Assembly (NCBI RefSeq): GCF_020536995.1 | Contig: NC_068359.1 | Coordinates: 80,922,454-80,986,453 of the forward strand | Source: Dreissena polymorpha | Taxonomy: Eukaryota > Mollusca > Bivalvia > Myida > Dreissenidae | DNA: 64,000 nt | Direction: 5' to 3' | Part shown: piece after piece, positions 52,214-63,008 of the stretch | Layout of the letters: every line of letters begins with the position of its first letter | Position numbering within the stretch: the first letter of the stretch is position 1 | Notes under the pieces: model-generated | What the model was told of the DNA's origin: nothing | Seen by the model: the letters and a program-made list of their open reading frames with translations, nothing else | Database searches by the model: none | Translations under genes and position numbers: made by a program

Positions 52214-52731
52214 TTAAAGGGATCTTTTCACGCTTTGGTAAATTGACAAAATTGAAAAAAGTTGTTTCAGATTCGCAAATTTTCGTGTTAGTTATGATAT
52301 TTGTGAGGAAACAGTAATACTGAACATTTACCATGCTTTAATATAGCCATTATATGCACCTTTTGACGATTATAAAACCTAAAATTTTTAAAGCGTTGCA
52401 ACGCGAAACGATTGAATAATTTGGAGAGTTCTGTTTTTGTCGTTAAATTTTGTATAACTACGAAGATTGCCTATATAAGGTATAAAATACGTGCAGTAAG
52501 TATACACGGCGGAATAGCTCAGTAGGTTAAAGCGTTTTTACTTCAGGACTCTGGCAGGACTCCAGGGGTTACTGGTTCGAAACCTGCTCCGGGCAATGTT
52601 CTTTTCCTTTTTTTAATTTTATTCTTGATTTTTTTACTGGAGCTTTTACGATCCAATGTTTACATTTATCAATATAAAGCATTTAATGAATAAGTTAAAA
52701 AATGCCAAAATCTGTGAAAAGGCCCCTTTAA
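52214..52731 (+). mobile_element. TTAA/tRNA-like element, copy 6 (complete)
   Basis: TTAAAGGGATCTTTTCACGC to GTGAAAAGGCCCCTTTAA. The tRNA-like module GGCGGAATAGCTCAGTAGG ... GGTTCGAAACC lies at ~52508-52585. Confidence 0.9.
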
Positions 52732-53204
52732 GTGTGGCAGTTAGAGCAGGTATAAATACCAAATGTTTCAATGCATATTTTGCCAAAAATCATGATAAAG
52801 GTTTACCACTGAAAACTTCAAGTATAATTGCCTTCGATACGTGTATGTAAGGCAAACGTATAATGGTGTTACGATTACAACCTTTTGGTAATTCATGACA
52901 CGCAAGGAATTTTGTAAGAATAATGTAATGGCAGTGTTCTTATTTTCTTAACGTAATGTTCAACACATGAATTTGCGGGGTACAGAATTCGCGCTATTTC
53001 GATTGCCAATGTGCTCCTGCGGTCTTTATCTTTAATACCCAGTCCATGTGAAGAAAAGCTACTTATTTTTAATCAGAACACTCGTGAAGCCTATTATGCT
53101 TGTTCGATGTACATGTATACACGTCAGTTCTAATGTTTAGCGGTCCACTTCTACATCTATGTTCAAATGCGGTCGTGATATTGAACATAATCAGCATCAT
53201 CATC

Positions 53205-53305
53205 ATCAGCAGCAGCAGCAGCATCGGCGGCGGTGGCAGGACGGCGGCGGCGTCGTGGTCGTCGTTGTCATTTTCATCACCATCATCATCATCATTTGCA
53301 TATGA
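53205..53305. repeat. Trinucleotide microsatellite cluster
   Basis: Successive CAT, CAG, CGG, GTC and CAT runs. ORFs on both strands through it are low complexity and not genes. Confidence 0.9.
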
Positions 53306-53397
53306 TACTTCACGTGTCTGAGATATATGTGGTTCCATTAGCTGAAATACAATAATGTCCTGTGAACAGCAGTATTTGGCATACGTACGTGTTTTTT

Positions 53398-53692
53398 ATG
53401 CCCCCCGAAGAGTGGCATGAAGTTATCGAACTGTCCGTTAAGCCGTCCGTCTGTCTGTATGTCTGTCCGTCAGTCCGTCCGTCCGTCCGAACACTTTATC
53501 ATTGGTCATAACTTTTGCAATATTGAAGATAGAAACTTGATATTTGGCATGCATGTGTATCTCATGGAGCTGCACATTTTGTGTGGTCAAAGGTCAAGGT
53601 CATCCTTCAAGGTCAAAGATCAAATATATGGCTTCAAAGCGGCGCAGAAGGGGGCATTTTGTTTTTAACAAACACCTCTCTTGTTAGTTGTT
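53398..53692 (-). repeat. Tandem-cored-type element, minus orientation
   Basis: Read on the minus strand: AACAAGAGAGGTGTTTGTTA head, one TGACCTTGACCTTTGACC core, GGACGGACGGAC run, and CGGGGGGCATAAAAAA tail. Same family as 18366..19193 and 42715..42962. Confidence 0.8.
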
Positions 53693-53914
53693 CGCTTGCG
53701 AACAATTAAGATTAAGAGCTAGTTTTGCAAGTCGGTCTGCTCTTAACTACCCTAAGAACGATGACCACCGCATCTGCTTGTGCACACTGATTAGCCTGTT
53801 TATGTTTCACCACTGGTACACTGCAGACAGTGAGTGTGTGTATGTAATCAATAGTGTTTAACAGCCTGTGCGACGACATTGGCCAGTTTGTCATTGAAAT
53901 CTGTACATATTGGC

Positions 53915-54110
53915 TGCGTTCAGGGAAAACGGGGCCTTATGTATGTCCAATAAGTGGTGTCCTGTGCACACTGATTAGCCAGTGCAGTTCGCACAAGCTA
54001 ATCAAGGACGACACTTTCTGATTCTATGGTGTTTTTCGTTTAAAGACAGTCTCTGGTACCGGGTTGACAATTTATGCATATGCATTAAGCCCTGTTTTCC
54101 CAAGAAGCTG
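53915..54110. repeat. Palindromic MITE family P
   Basis: GGGAAAACGGGGCCTTATG at left, GCATTAAGCCCTGTTTTCCC at right; centre AGCCAGTGCAGTTCGCAC. Confidence 0.65.
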
Positions 54111-54514
54111 CAGTCAGTATACAATACACTAATTGTTTCAGTGATGAAGGAACTGAAACAGCGTAACGGTAACGATACAGTGTGTTTAAATTATATTTTA
54201 TTTAGAGGAGTTGTCCGAACGTAGTTAATCTACATTTAATAAACATCATGATTTCGGAACTTGTAATCAGTTTCTATCCCAGGTAAATTATAGTTTATAA
54301 GATTTTTCGCCGAGTGACTCAGCGTCATATCACCAACAATTTCCTCGGCATCATGCCGAGGCGTGCCGCGGCGTGTCTCGGCGAACAGACACGGCGACTC
54401 GGCGACTCGGCGACCAGATGGTCGATGCCGAGTCGACTCCGCGAACAATTGATGTCGTCAAACTCCGCGGGTCGCGGAATTTGTTGGTTTTACGTGAGCT
54501 GTACTGTACTTTGA

Positions 54515-55663
54515 CCAACGATGAGCATATGGTGTACCGATACTCGCTAGTATGAACCTGTAATTTACGCAATAAAAAAAGGAAAATATAAATTCTTTGT
54601 TTGTTCATTTCCGATAGTTGTTGTCTAACACCTTCCATTGTTCGTAAAACTTGTAATAGGGTGCATCACACTTTGAAGCGTTAAGTATATTTATCACAGT
54701 TATTTTACTGAGAAAGGGGTAGTACCATTGCGGTAGATAATTGAACTGTTAATTGGCACTACGCCTGGTAATTGTCATAACGCTTATTTTCAAAAGAAAG
54801 TTGTTTAAGATTATCATAATTGGCACTAATTGACATTATTCCGTTGTTCCACTATGGCTTTTAACGTTTAATTACTGATTTCTTTAATCTGATTGGTGAA
54901 TTATAACGATCCAATCGACGTTCAAGCTGCATTATCGGTATATTAGCTTTAATCTGTTTGATAAATTCCATCATTCAAATTACCCTGAGACTTCGAATGT
55001 TATTTTAGCAATATAATTGTTCACTTTTAATTATGGATAAGTTTGTGAAAATGAAAAAGAAACGGGGCTCTGAGTTTAGGAAAAGACTCATTCAATCCTT
55101 CAAAAGAATTGTTCTTACATGTTCCGGTAATCGTAACACGCGTTTTTATTTCAATACAACCTTTTTTCAGAAGTTGTAATGTTCATAAGGAATTTGTTTT
55201 ATCTATAAATGTCATTCATCAATAATTATGCCTAACATGAATGAAAATGAATGTCATTACCGGTATGAACCGGGTGTGTTGTGTTTGTTGGTCTTATATT
55301 ACCGGTAAATTGAAATAAAAGCAATAAATCCATGTGCAATAATTTATTGTGTTGTACTCTTCGTTCTCTGCTTTTCAATAAATACAACCACACAGCTTTG
55401 CTACCTGAAATTATATGGAACAAAGATATATAATATTAAACATACTGCTTCCTTAAAACGGCATCAATTCAAATGCAATCGGGCGAAACCATTGTTTAAT
55501 ACCGGTTTACAAGGTTATCCACCCAAAACGCAAATGTAATGGTCCGTTGCCCTCAGCATGCACCTGCTGTGTTTTATGATGTTAATCTGGTTGTAAAACC
55601 CCATGATCGATGTCATGAGATATCGAACAGGACCGAAATTTGGCAAAATAGCGCTGTAAAATA
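54515..55663. other. Outer element, right interior
   Basis: AT-rich with scattered ACCGGT palindromes (e.g. ~55260-55310) but no gene. Confidence 0.4.
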
Positions 55664-55809
55664 TGCTGTCCGAAAACTTAGAGACATTAATTATGGACGA
55701 AAACTCGTGTGTCCGAAAATTAAGAGTCACGAAAAATAATTATTTTTGCTAAAAAAGGGGTGTCCGAAAACTTAGAGTGTCCGAAAACATAGAGTTATTA
55801 CGGTAATAT

Positions 55810-56537
55810 GTTTTTCAACGTATTGCGCAACCTTTTTAAAATCGGGCGATATAGTGCTATTCAGCGAAGATTAAATAATCCAAAAATGTACAGAAACATA
55901 TATTCTTAACCCATTTAAGAACGCGAGAACCTTTATAAGTTGTGGCATGGTGAAGTTTTAAAAAGCATTTGGATAAGTTAATCCTGTTTGACGAGGAAAT
56001 TTCCACCCAATTTAATCATTAACGGCATAAAACGATTGCGTACAACAAACATTAGATGCTGCATGCACAAAAATATCGGCTTCTTGCCGACGTCGTAGAT
56101 AATTTTGAATTTTTCCAAAAGAGATTTAGCAAATGCTTAAGAGGTGGCGCTAATGATAGGGGATGGTGCCAATGCAGGATGTATAAATTAACAGTCGTAT
56201 CACAATGAAATATTGTTTGTATAGGTCCCTGAATTATCACATGACGTACATTTGATAAAAAATGCTATTTGTTATATTTTATTTATTTTTCAACGTAAAT
56301 ACTAAGGCCAAAATCTTTATAGAACATAAACGCATTCTATAATAAATAAGATGTAGTTTTTTTAGATGGTCGCTTTAGTGACCGTTCAAAGTGCTTTGTG
56401 TAAAATTCAGGTCGGTACGACCTAGCTACAAGGAGCCCAATACCCGTTTACTACGCGTATCCGCGCAAGAAAGAGTTGTATGATTTATGCAAGAGGTTTG
56501 AGTTCTCCAATTATGTTTATTCACAAATGGAAACAAT
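55810..56537. other. Intergenic, no gene seen
   Basis: Nothing recognised. Confidence 0.45.
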
Positions 56538-57069
56538 GCAATGACCCAAATGATATTATGAAATCATATATAACTGGTCAATAAAGCAATGACCGACATG
56601 ATATTATGTAATCATATATAACTGGTCAACAAAGCAATGACCCACATGATATTATGTAATCATATATAACAGGTCAACAAAGCAATGACCCACATGTGGT
56701 CAACAAAGCAATGAGCCACATGATATTATGTAATCATATATAACTGGTCGACAAAGCAATGACCCACATGATATTATGTAATCATATATAACTGGTCAAC
56801 AAAGCAATGACACACATGATATTATGCAATCATATATAACAGTTTAACAAAGCAATGACCCACTATATTATGTTATCATATATAACTGGTCAACAAAGCA
56901 ATGACCCACATGATATTATGTAATTATGTATAACTGGTCAACAAAGCAGTGACCCACATGATATTATGTAATCATGTATAACTGGTCAACAAAGCAATGA
57001 CCCACATTATATTATGTAATCATATATTACAGGTCAACAAAGCAATGACCAACATGTAATATGCAATCA
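56538..57069. repeat. 48-bp minisatellite, about 12 units
   Basis: Units of CAATGACCCACATGATATTA followed by TGTAATCATATATAACTGGT and CAACAAAG. The fourth unit is cut to ~27 bp and the eighth is 45 bp. Confidence 0.95.
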
Positions 57070-57562
57070 GGAACGGTTATCTATTACAGTATTTTTTAAA
57101 ATCACGACTGACTGTGTTAAAGTTTAGCATGGATATTGCTTGACTTTTGCCTAAGATTGAACGATGGACCGATTTTCTTATAGTTTTGATACAATAGCAA
57201 TACATCAAATTTCGTTTCAAAAAATCATTTAAGTTTATAAACAGATAAAAACAAATAAATATAGAATTTGCATTCACTGTCAATAAAGCTGACTTTAAAC
57301 GAAAATAATAACATCAAGATACAATAATTGTGCTCTTAACATTCAATATTTGACAGTAATGATAATGAATAACAGTTTACAAAACTACATATTGGATATA
57401 ATATCAATGATTCACGTTTTGTTTCAAAATTCATTTAAATGTGTTAACAGATTAAAGAAAAACAGTGTTATATAATATTGGTATTTCCATTTCGCTGAAT
57501 CTGAAATTAAAACATATAGATGCAATAATTTATTTCTTAAATTTCCTCATTTTACAATTATC

Positions 57563-58082
57563 TTAAAGGGATCTTTTCACGCTTTGGTAAATTGACAAAA
57601 TTGAAAAAAGTTGTTTCAGATTCGTAAGTTTTCGTTTTAGTTATGATATTTGTGAGGAAACAGTAATACTGAACATTAACCATGCTCTAATATAGCCATT
57701 ATATGCATCTTTTGACGATTTTAAAACCTAAAAATTATAAAGCGTTGCAACGCGAAACGATTGAATAATTTGGAGAGTTCTGTTTTTGTCGTTAAATTTT
57801 GTGAAACTACGAAGATTGCTTATATAAGGTATAAAATACGTCAAGAATGTATACTCGGCGGAATAGCTCAGTAGGCTAAAGCGTTTTTACTTCAGGACTC
57901 TGGCAGGACTCCAGGGGTCACTGGTTCGAAATCTGCTCCGGGCAATGTTCTTTTCCTTTTTTTAATTTTTTTTCGTGATTTTTTACTGGAGCTTTAATGA
58001 TCCAATGTTTACATTTATCAATATAAAGCATTTAATGAATAAGTTAAAAAAAATGCCAAAATCTGTGAAAAGGCCCCTTTAA
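57563..58082 (+). mobile_element. TTAA/tRNA-like element, copy 7 (complete)
   Basis: TTAAAGGGATCTTTTCACGC to GTGAAAAGGCCCCTTTAA, with GGCGGAATAGCTCAGTAGG ... GGTTCGAAATC. Very close to copy 6 over its whole length. Confidence 0.9.
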
Positions 58083-58220
58083 ACTATAACATTGTACCAA
58101 TCAATTGCATGCTTAGTTAAAACAGATTGAAAAGACTGAGTCGTTTTAACCAAAGAGACTTTGAAGAATACTATCAAACACACAACGGGAAGATTCAGTT
58201 GCATCATCTGGAGAGGAAAC

Positions 58221-58434
58221 TTAACCCTTTGCATGCTGGGAAATTTGTCGTCTGCTTAAATGTCGTCTGTTGAATTTCTAAAATTAGCATTTTCTTCGAT
58301 TTTTTTTCAAAGAATACTATCAGAATAGCAAACAGTTTGGATCCTGATGAGACGCCACGTTCTGTGGCGTCTCATCTGGATCCAAACTGTTTGCAAAGGC
58401 CTTTAAAATTCAGCTCCAGCGCTTTAAGGGTTAA
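58221..58434. mobile_element. piggyBac-like MITE with long central hairpin
   Basis: TTAACCCTTTGCATGCTGG and CCAGCGCTTTAAGGGTTAA are the ends, TTAA at both. The centre GCAAACAGTTTGGATCCTG / GATGAGACGCCACG and its inverse form a ~31-bp near-perfect stem with a 4-nt loop (58328-58395). Confidence 0.85.
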
Positions 58435-58834
58435 AAAACAATGCAGTCCTTTAGTTCACTAGGAACCTAGTGCTGAAACAAAAGTTAGTGAAACCATATA
58501 ATTAATGAATACCAAATTTCGTTACATCGATGGTCAAGTTGTGTACTTTTAACTCAGATTGCATTGTGACCCAATACAACTATACATCATTAATATAATT
58601 CCAGTTGACATCAATCAGATTATTAATATTATAAGGATGCTTAGATACATGTGTGAGATAATATCCGGTTGATAGGAAAGCCTTGGTACATCCATATTTT
58701 CATGAAAATCTATTTCTTCATCACTTAATTCAGACACACTTTGAAATGGTTATTTACTTGTTTCAAACTCTAAATGCACGAACAAATACAAGCCATTCTC
58801 TATGTTTTTACGTTTAACGTGATCTTAATTGCTT
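58435..58834. other. 3' flank of the PARP-like gene
   Basis: AT-rich; nothing further recognised. Confidence 0.45.
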
Positions 58835-59097
58835 TTACACACGTTTATAGAAAATGATAAATTCTGGATATGCTTGCCAGTTATCATACACAACAAATTC
58901 CTTATATAATCCACCAGTGTAGACGACTGAATCGAATCTCGGATGCGGAGTGTCCGTCTTGTCGTTACACAAGGTGGTCATGCATTCCTTGCATGGCGGC
59001 TGAAGGCTTGTCGACGGAATGTCGGATGACTTCGGGGCAACTACAAAGTCTCCGAGAAGAACTCTTGCCATTATTACGCAACACATCCCGCTTTCGT
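58835..59097 (-). CDS. PARP-like gene, exon 3
   Basis: Acceptor TTTTTGTATTTCATAG, then DESGMCCVIMARVLLGDFVV ... KEFVVYDNWQAYPEF to TAA at 58835-58837 (residues 253-339). Carries the triad Glu319. Confidence 0.93.
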
Positions 59098-60462
59098 CTA
59101 TGAAATACAAAAAGAACACATAGGTTAGTTGATGCAGAAGTGCATATTGTAGTGGCACATTTATTGACATTCATTTCTGGGGTAAAATATACTTCCATCA
59201 TATCTGCATTATTTGAGTAGGATATGGCTTACCTGGTTTTGTGTACTGATCGGCTTTTACGAGGCTATCTGTGAAATAAATCCCTCTTCCGAGCATTGAA
59301 GATGTCTTACATTCATTGACGTTAAATCCATTCTTTGCAATATAATCTGCGTTTAAAGAAAGTGTACCATGGAACAGATAATATTCATTAATTTTTTTAT
59401 CAACATTGTTCGACAATTTTTCTTTCACCAAAGCACACTTTTCTTGAAAAACGGTGTCAGTGTGAATGACATGTGATCTAGAACATTCGTTTTTGTATTC
59501 ATGAATGTTTTTCAATAAACCACCAACTGATGCAGCAAAATCACAGATTGCCTGCCTTCGACAGCTGTATTTCCATAAAGCGCCCTGATTATCAACAGGT
59601 CTAATACTTTGAATATCCATGTAAGAATGTGTAAGTCCTTTAGCATCTTTGCCAATTCCGATTAAGTGTGCATGCTCATTCCAGCATTGTTGTAATACTT
59701 GCGAAAATTCATATTGGCAATCTGTTTTCCATACGGAAATGTTTTCGATCTTCATGATTGTTGGCAGTTTAGCGCGTTTACTGTCTTTTCTAACTGCTTT
59801 CTCATATTCGACACGAATCAGTGCAAGTGGTTGTTGTTCCATGTTGGTTATGGGTTGAGTCAGTGTAGATTTGCGTTGTCGAGATCGGCGGTATGTTACT
59901 GTTGCAAGCAGATAGAAATCAAGGTCAGTACTGTTTAAATTATAAATAAGAAATTGGTAATTAATGAGGTGAACATTATTAAATTAGAATAATCTTGTGC
60001 AATATATATGCATTATGAAAACCAATATCGGACAGTTGGCTTCTGTAATGGAATGGAAATCTATGCCATTACGTAAAGTGGATTTGTTTGATTTGTTGGA
60101 ATAACAATTTTAAATTTTAAATTAAAATCGATATTTCACCGATATCAACAAATTGTATTTTTATTGTATGCTTACAAATTATTATATAAATGTATTTCTT
60201 TGAAAACAGTTTAAATAATACGATGAAAATTATCATTATTATAATTTTCACGTTTTATTTCAACTGGTTGGAATAGTAAATAATCAGTATAACTTACTGT
60301 TATTTCTCTATAAACCACCGGAAATCATGTAAAGTGCATTTATACGAGGATATTAATCATGCCGTATATACCTGGGGTTATTACTAAAGCCAAGTTTATA
60401 CAAGTCAGGAGTCCATCAACACTGGCAACAACACGGAAGTAGATAGTTGTGTTGGCCGCCAT
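58835..60462 (-). CDS. PARP-family ADP-ribosyltransferase, three exons
   Basis: Exons 60372..60462, 59233..59898 and 58835..59097 join in frame to 339 residues. The catalytic domain fills the C-terminal half: YYLFHGT (H207), LGRGIYFTDSLVKADQYT (Y238), RVLLGDFVV, and LYKEFVVYDNWQAYPEF (E319). This is the full H-Y-E triad of the PARP/diphtheria-toxin-like ART fold, which transfers ADP-ribose from NAD+. Residues ~75-190 are not recognised. Residues ~10-33 (VVASVDGLLTCINLALVITP) are hydrophobic, so membrane anchoring or a signal anchor is possible. No ankyrin, macro, WWE or zinc-finger domain is visible. The end NWQAYPEF resembles tankyrase and PARP14-type enzymes more than PARP16. Substrate and chain-forming ability cannot be told from sequence. 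Confidence 0.9.
59233..59898 (-). CDS. PARP-like gene, exon 2
   Basis: Acceptor ATCTGCTTGCAACAG; residues 31-252 from VTYRRSRQRKS to YTKP, including H207 and Y238. Donor GTAAGC. The internal Met at 59842 (residue 50) could be an alternative start if exon 1 is not used. Confidence 0.9.
60372..60462 (-). CDS. PARP-like gene, exon 1 (hydrophobic N-terminus)
   Basis: ATGGCGGCC start, 30 codons MAANTTIYFRVV...LALVITP, donor CCCCAG/GTATAT leaving one base that completes Val31. Supported by phase and by the strong acceptor of exon 2; no homology evidence, so less certain than the other exons. Confidence 0.68.
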
Positions 60463-60884
60463 AAGCCCGTTCGCCGGGCCAACCAAGGTGAGTAATAGCA
60501 CGTAGTTCGAACACTGCATTGTCTCTGAATTACAATTGTGAGTTAAACATATGATAAAATACCACTCAAGAACTGTAGCACAGATATTTTACGAATTGTT
60601 TTTATGTTACCATGTTATCTGTCTAATCCGGTTCAAGAAGAGGAATTATCTATGGACTGTAATATTATAGGAATAAACACATGACAGAAACATACAATAC
60701 TTAAATTGTCTTATTACAGGTAAAGCAAATATATTGTATTATGTCCATTTGCAACCAGATATTCTGTTGTGTCTTTCAGAATGACATCTTTTATAGGTTT
60801 CACTACGAACCTATGAGGGAATCGTTAATCGAATCTTAACTACTTAATTAGTTTGCTTATATTTTTTTTTTCATTTATTTCATC

Positions 60885-61385
60885 TTAAAGGGGCCTTTTC
60901 ACGTTTTGTAAATTTGACAAAATTAAAACAAAATGTTTCAGATTCGCAAATTTTCGTTTAAGTTATGATAATTGTGAGGAAACAGTAGTTCTGAACATTT
61001 ACCGTGCTAAAAAAAAATCCATTATATGCATTTTTTGACGATTTAAAAACCTGAAAATTATAAAGCGTTACAACGCGATACGATTGAACAATTTGGAGAG
61101 TTCTGTTGTTGTCGTTATATTTTGGGATCCTACGAGGATTGCTTATATAAAGTATAAAATACATCACTCATTGTATGAGCACGGGTGGACGAGTGGTCTA
61201 AGTATAGATTTTTACTCCAGGGGACAGTGGTTGTATCCATGTTGAGGGTTACTTTTTTCGTTCTTTAATTTTATTCTTGTTTTTTTTTACTGGAGCTTTT
61301 AAGATCAAATGTTTACATATTTCAATATAAAGCATTTAATGACAAACTTCAACAAATGCCAAAATCTGTAAAATCGCCATTTTAA
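60885..61385 (+). mobile_element. TTAA/tRNA-like element, copy 8
   Basis: TTAAAGGGGCCTTTTCACG at left; the right end is eroded (AAAATCTGTAAAATCGCC...TTTTAA). tRNA-like head GGGTGGACGAGTGGTCTAAG, with a damaged B-box (GGTTGTATCC). Confidence 0.8.
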
Positions 61386-62596
61386 CATGTAAAAAATGTT
61401 TTTGTTTTCAGTATTTCCCATTCTTTGGGAAGTTGTTAATTCAACAATTTTGATCATAAGATCAAACCGTAACATGCATTAAAACTTTTCACAACGTTGC
61501 TTAAACATTTGTTTTAGTATTAAGGACCTGTTTATATATTTGTTGTGAATTTTCACTTCACAGAGCTATCTGAGAAATAACAACAAAACACAAAAAGCAT
61601 GTTTGCAGCGAGTTTGGGCAAACCTCGCCGTTGTTATTCTAAGCCTTTCCTGAAATATTAAACAAAAAAACAGCAAGTAACCTGTTATTGTCTATACACT
61701 AATTGTCGGAACATAAAATTGCCAAGATCTGGAAGCCTGTTTATTGATGTATTACATTCACTTTGGTTTTAATCCATATGTGAACCCCTCTTTGTGTCAA
61801 AAGCTTATACAGCTTCTAGTCTTATTTTCCTCGGTAGTTGCTCTTATGTGTTTGTTAATGCTACAATGTGGGTGTCCAAATACCACGGATACTGCAGAAC
61901 AATCGATGTCAAGAACAACAACTGGTATTTATCTACCATTCATGTTTGGTCTCTTTAGTAATGTGTTTGATCTGATCTGTTCTGTTGTTATCTACTCAAA
62001 CTCTGTAGTAAACGACTGCCGGTTTCTCTTGAAAAAAATATCAGATATCGTGAGAAACATAATTTATTAATTGACTAAGACCTTGCCAACCAATTTTGAT
62101 CAAAAGCATTGTAATGCAATCAGGTTTGAAAGGTTTTATTTTTTAATTGAATTTAAATACTTTTGTCATCAGAGGCGTGGACCTACACACTGAAAGTCAG
62201 CTAATACCTCCATTTAAACTCACTTTATTGCGTATATAACATTTTTTGTCTATTATAATTACTATTGAAGTTGACCTTACTAGTCAAAATGTATGATAAT
62301 CGAGGTCTGCATGTAAGCTATCATAATACATATTTTCAGAACAATACCCGCATACATATTCAAGATATAAAGAAGAAATAGTTGATCTATATGTCGACCT
62401 GCCGCTGAGCTTCGTGTTAACCAAAAAGTCCCCAGATGGAACCCCAACGAGGTATACATGTACGCTACTTATACACTGAATCTCACCATTCAAACTCATG
62501 CTATTGAGAGGAAACTTGTGTCCTATTTACATCAATTATAACATTAAACTTTTCCAACATACTTCAATGAAATTCCATGGTAGGTCTCATAGGGGG
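61386..62596. other. Intergenic, no supported gene
   Basis: Contains a 108-codon plus-strand ORF (61744-62070) with two hydrophobic stretches but no supporting context. Otherwise nothing recognised. Confidence 0.4.
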
Positions 62597-63008
62597 GAGT
62601 ATCACGGGATAGTCAAGATTGCAACATCCATACCGAGACAATTAATTTTCACCGGTTAAAACCCATTATTACTTTGGTTTTATTTTTAAATAATGCTCAC
62701 TTTCCAGCCATAGCCGTGAAAAAGGTGATTAGCGTTTATTTCGTATTAAAATTTGCTTTATATCTCGACTTTACTCCCCGAAAATTGCCTTAGTGGAGCT
62801 GTCATTAGGTCATCCCGCAAGTAAATTTAGCAGGTGGTAAAGTCGAGATATATAGCGGATATTAACGCGAAACAAACGCTTGTAACTTTCTTGCTAATAT
62901 GACTGGAAAATTAGCGGCATTTGAAACATAAATGCAAGTAATTAAGGGTATAAAACGGCGAAAAATAACTGCATCGGCATTGATATCGCCATCTTGACTA
63001 TCACGTGA
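62597..63008. mobile_element. Palindromic MITE with two-tier arms
   Basis: Outer arms ATCACGGGATAGTCAAGAT and ATCTTGACTATCACGTGAT; inner arms GCGTTTATTTCGTATTAA...ATCTCGACTTTAC and their inverse. About 410 bp, non-coding. Confidence 0.8.

Larger units (their letters stand above)
49301..54506. mobile_element. Inner TA-flanked 5.2-kb element with CpG-rich palindromic ends
   Basis: CAGTACAGCTCACGCAAAAC at the left is mirrored by GTTTTACGTGAGCTGTACTG at the right, flanked by TA (49299-49300, 54507-54508). Just inside each end is ~170 bp of CpG-rich short palindromes (CCGCGGCTATGCCGCGG, CTCGGCATGATGCCGAG). The rest is AT-rich and non-coding and hosts three later insertions: 52214..52731, 53398..53692 and 53915..54110. 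Confidence 0.75.
49015..55803. mobile_element. Outer TA-flanked element with repeated subterminal motif
   Basis: CCGTAATTACTCTATGTTTT at the left is matched, inverted, by AAAACATAGAGTTATTACGG at the right, with TA on both sides (49013-49014, 55804-55805). GTGTCCGAAAACTTAGAGT-type motifs recur about four times within ~130 bp of each end. The unique part is only ~1.6 kb once the inner element is removed. No transposase ORF. Confidence 0.75.

Noticed and set aside
53069-53338. ORFs on both strands rich in Asp/Asn or Ser
   Set aside because: Products of the trinucleotide microsatellite.
56538-57069. Regular 48-bp units as a CRISPR array
   Set aside because: No unique spacers; the units are contiguous, and the genome is eukaryotic.
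60463-60500. Plus-strand GTGAGT donor just upstream of the PARP-like start, as a divergent transcript
   Set aside because: Attractive as a bidirectional promoter but no downstream plus-strand exon can be supported.
9440-61260. tRNA-like sequences as functional tRNA genes
   Set aside because: A- and B-box-like motifs are present but anticodon arms and acceptor pairing are poor, and every copy sits inside a repeat.
61744-62070. 108-codon plus-strand ORF with two hydrophobic stretches
   Set aside because: No recognisable family, no convincing splice or promoter context, and length within chance for AT-rich DNA.
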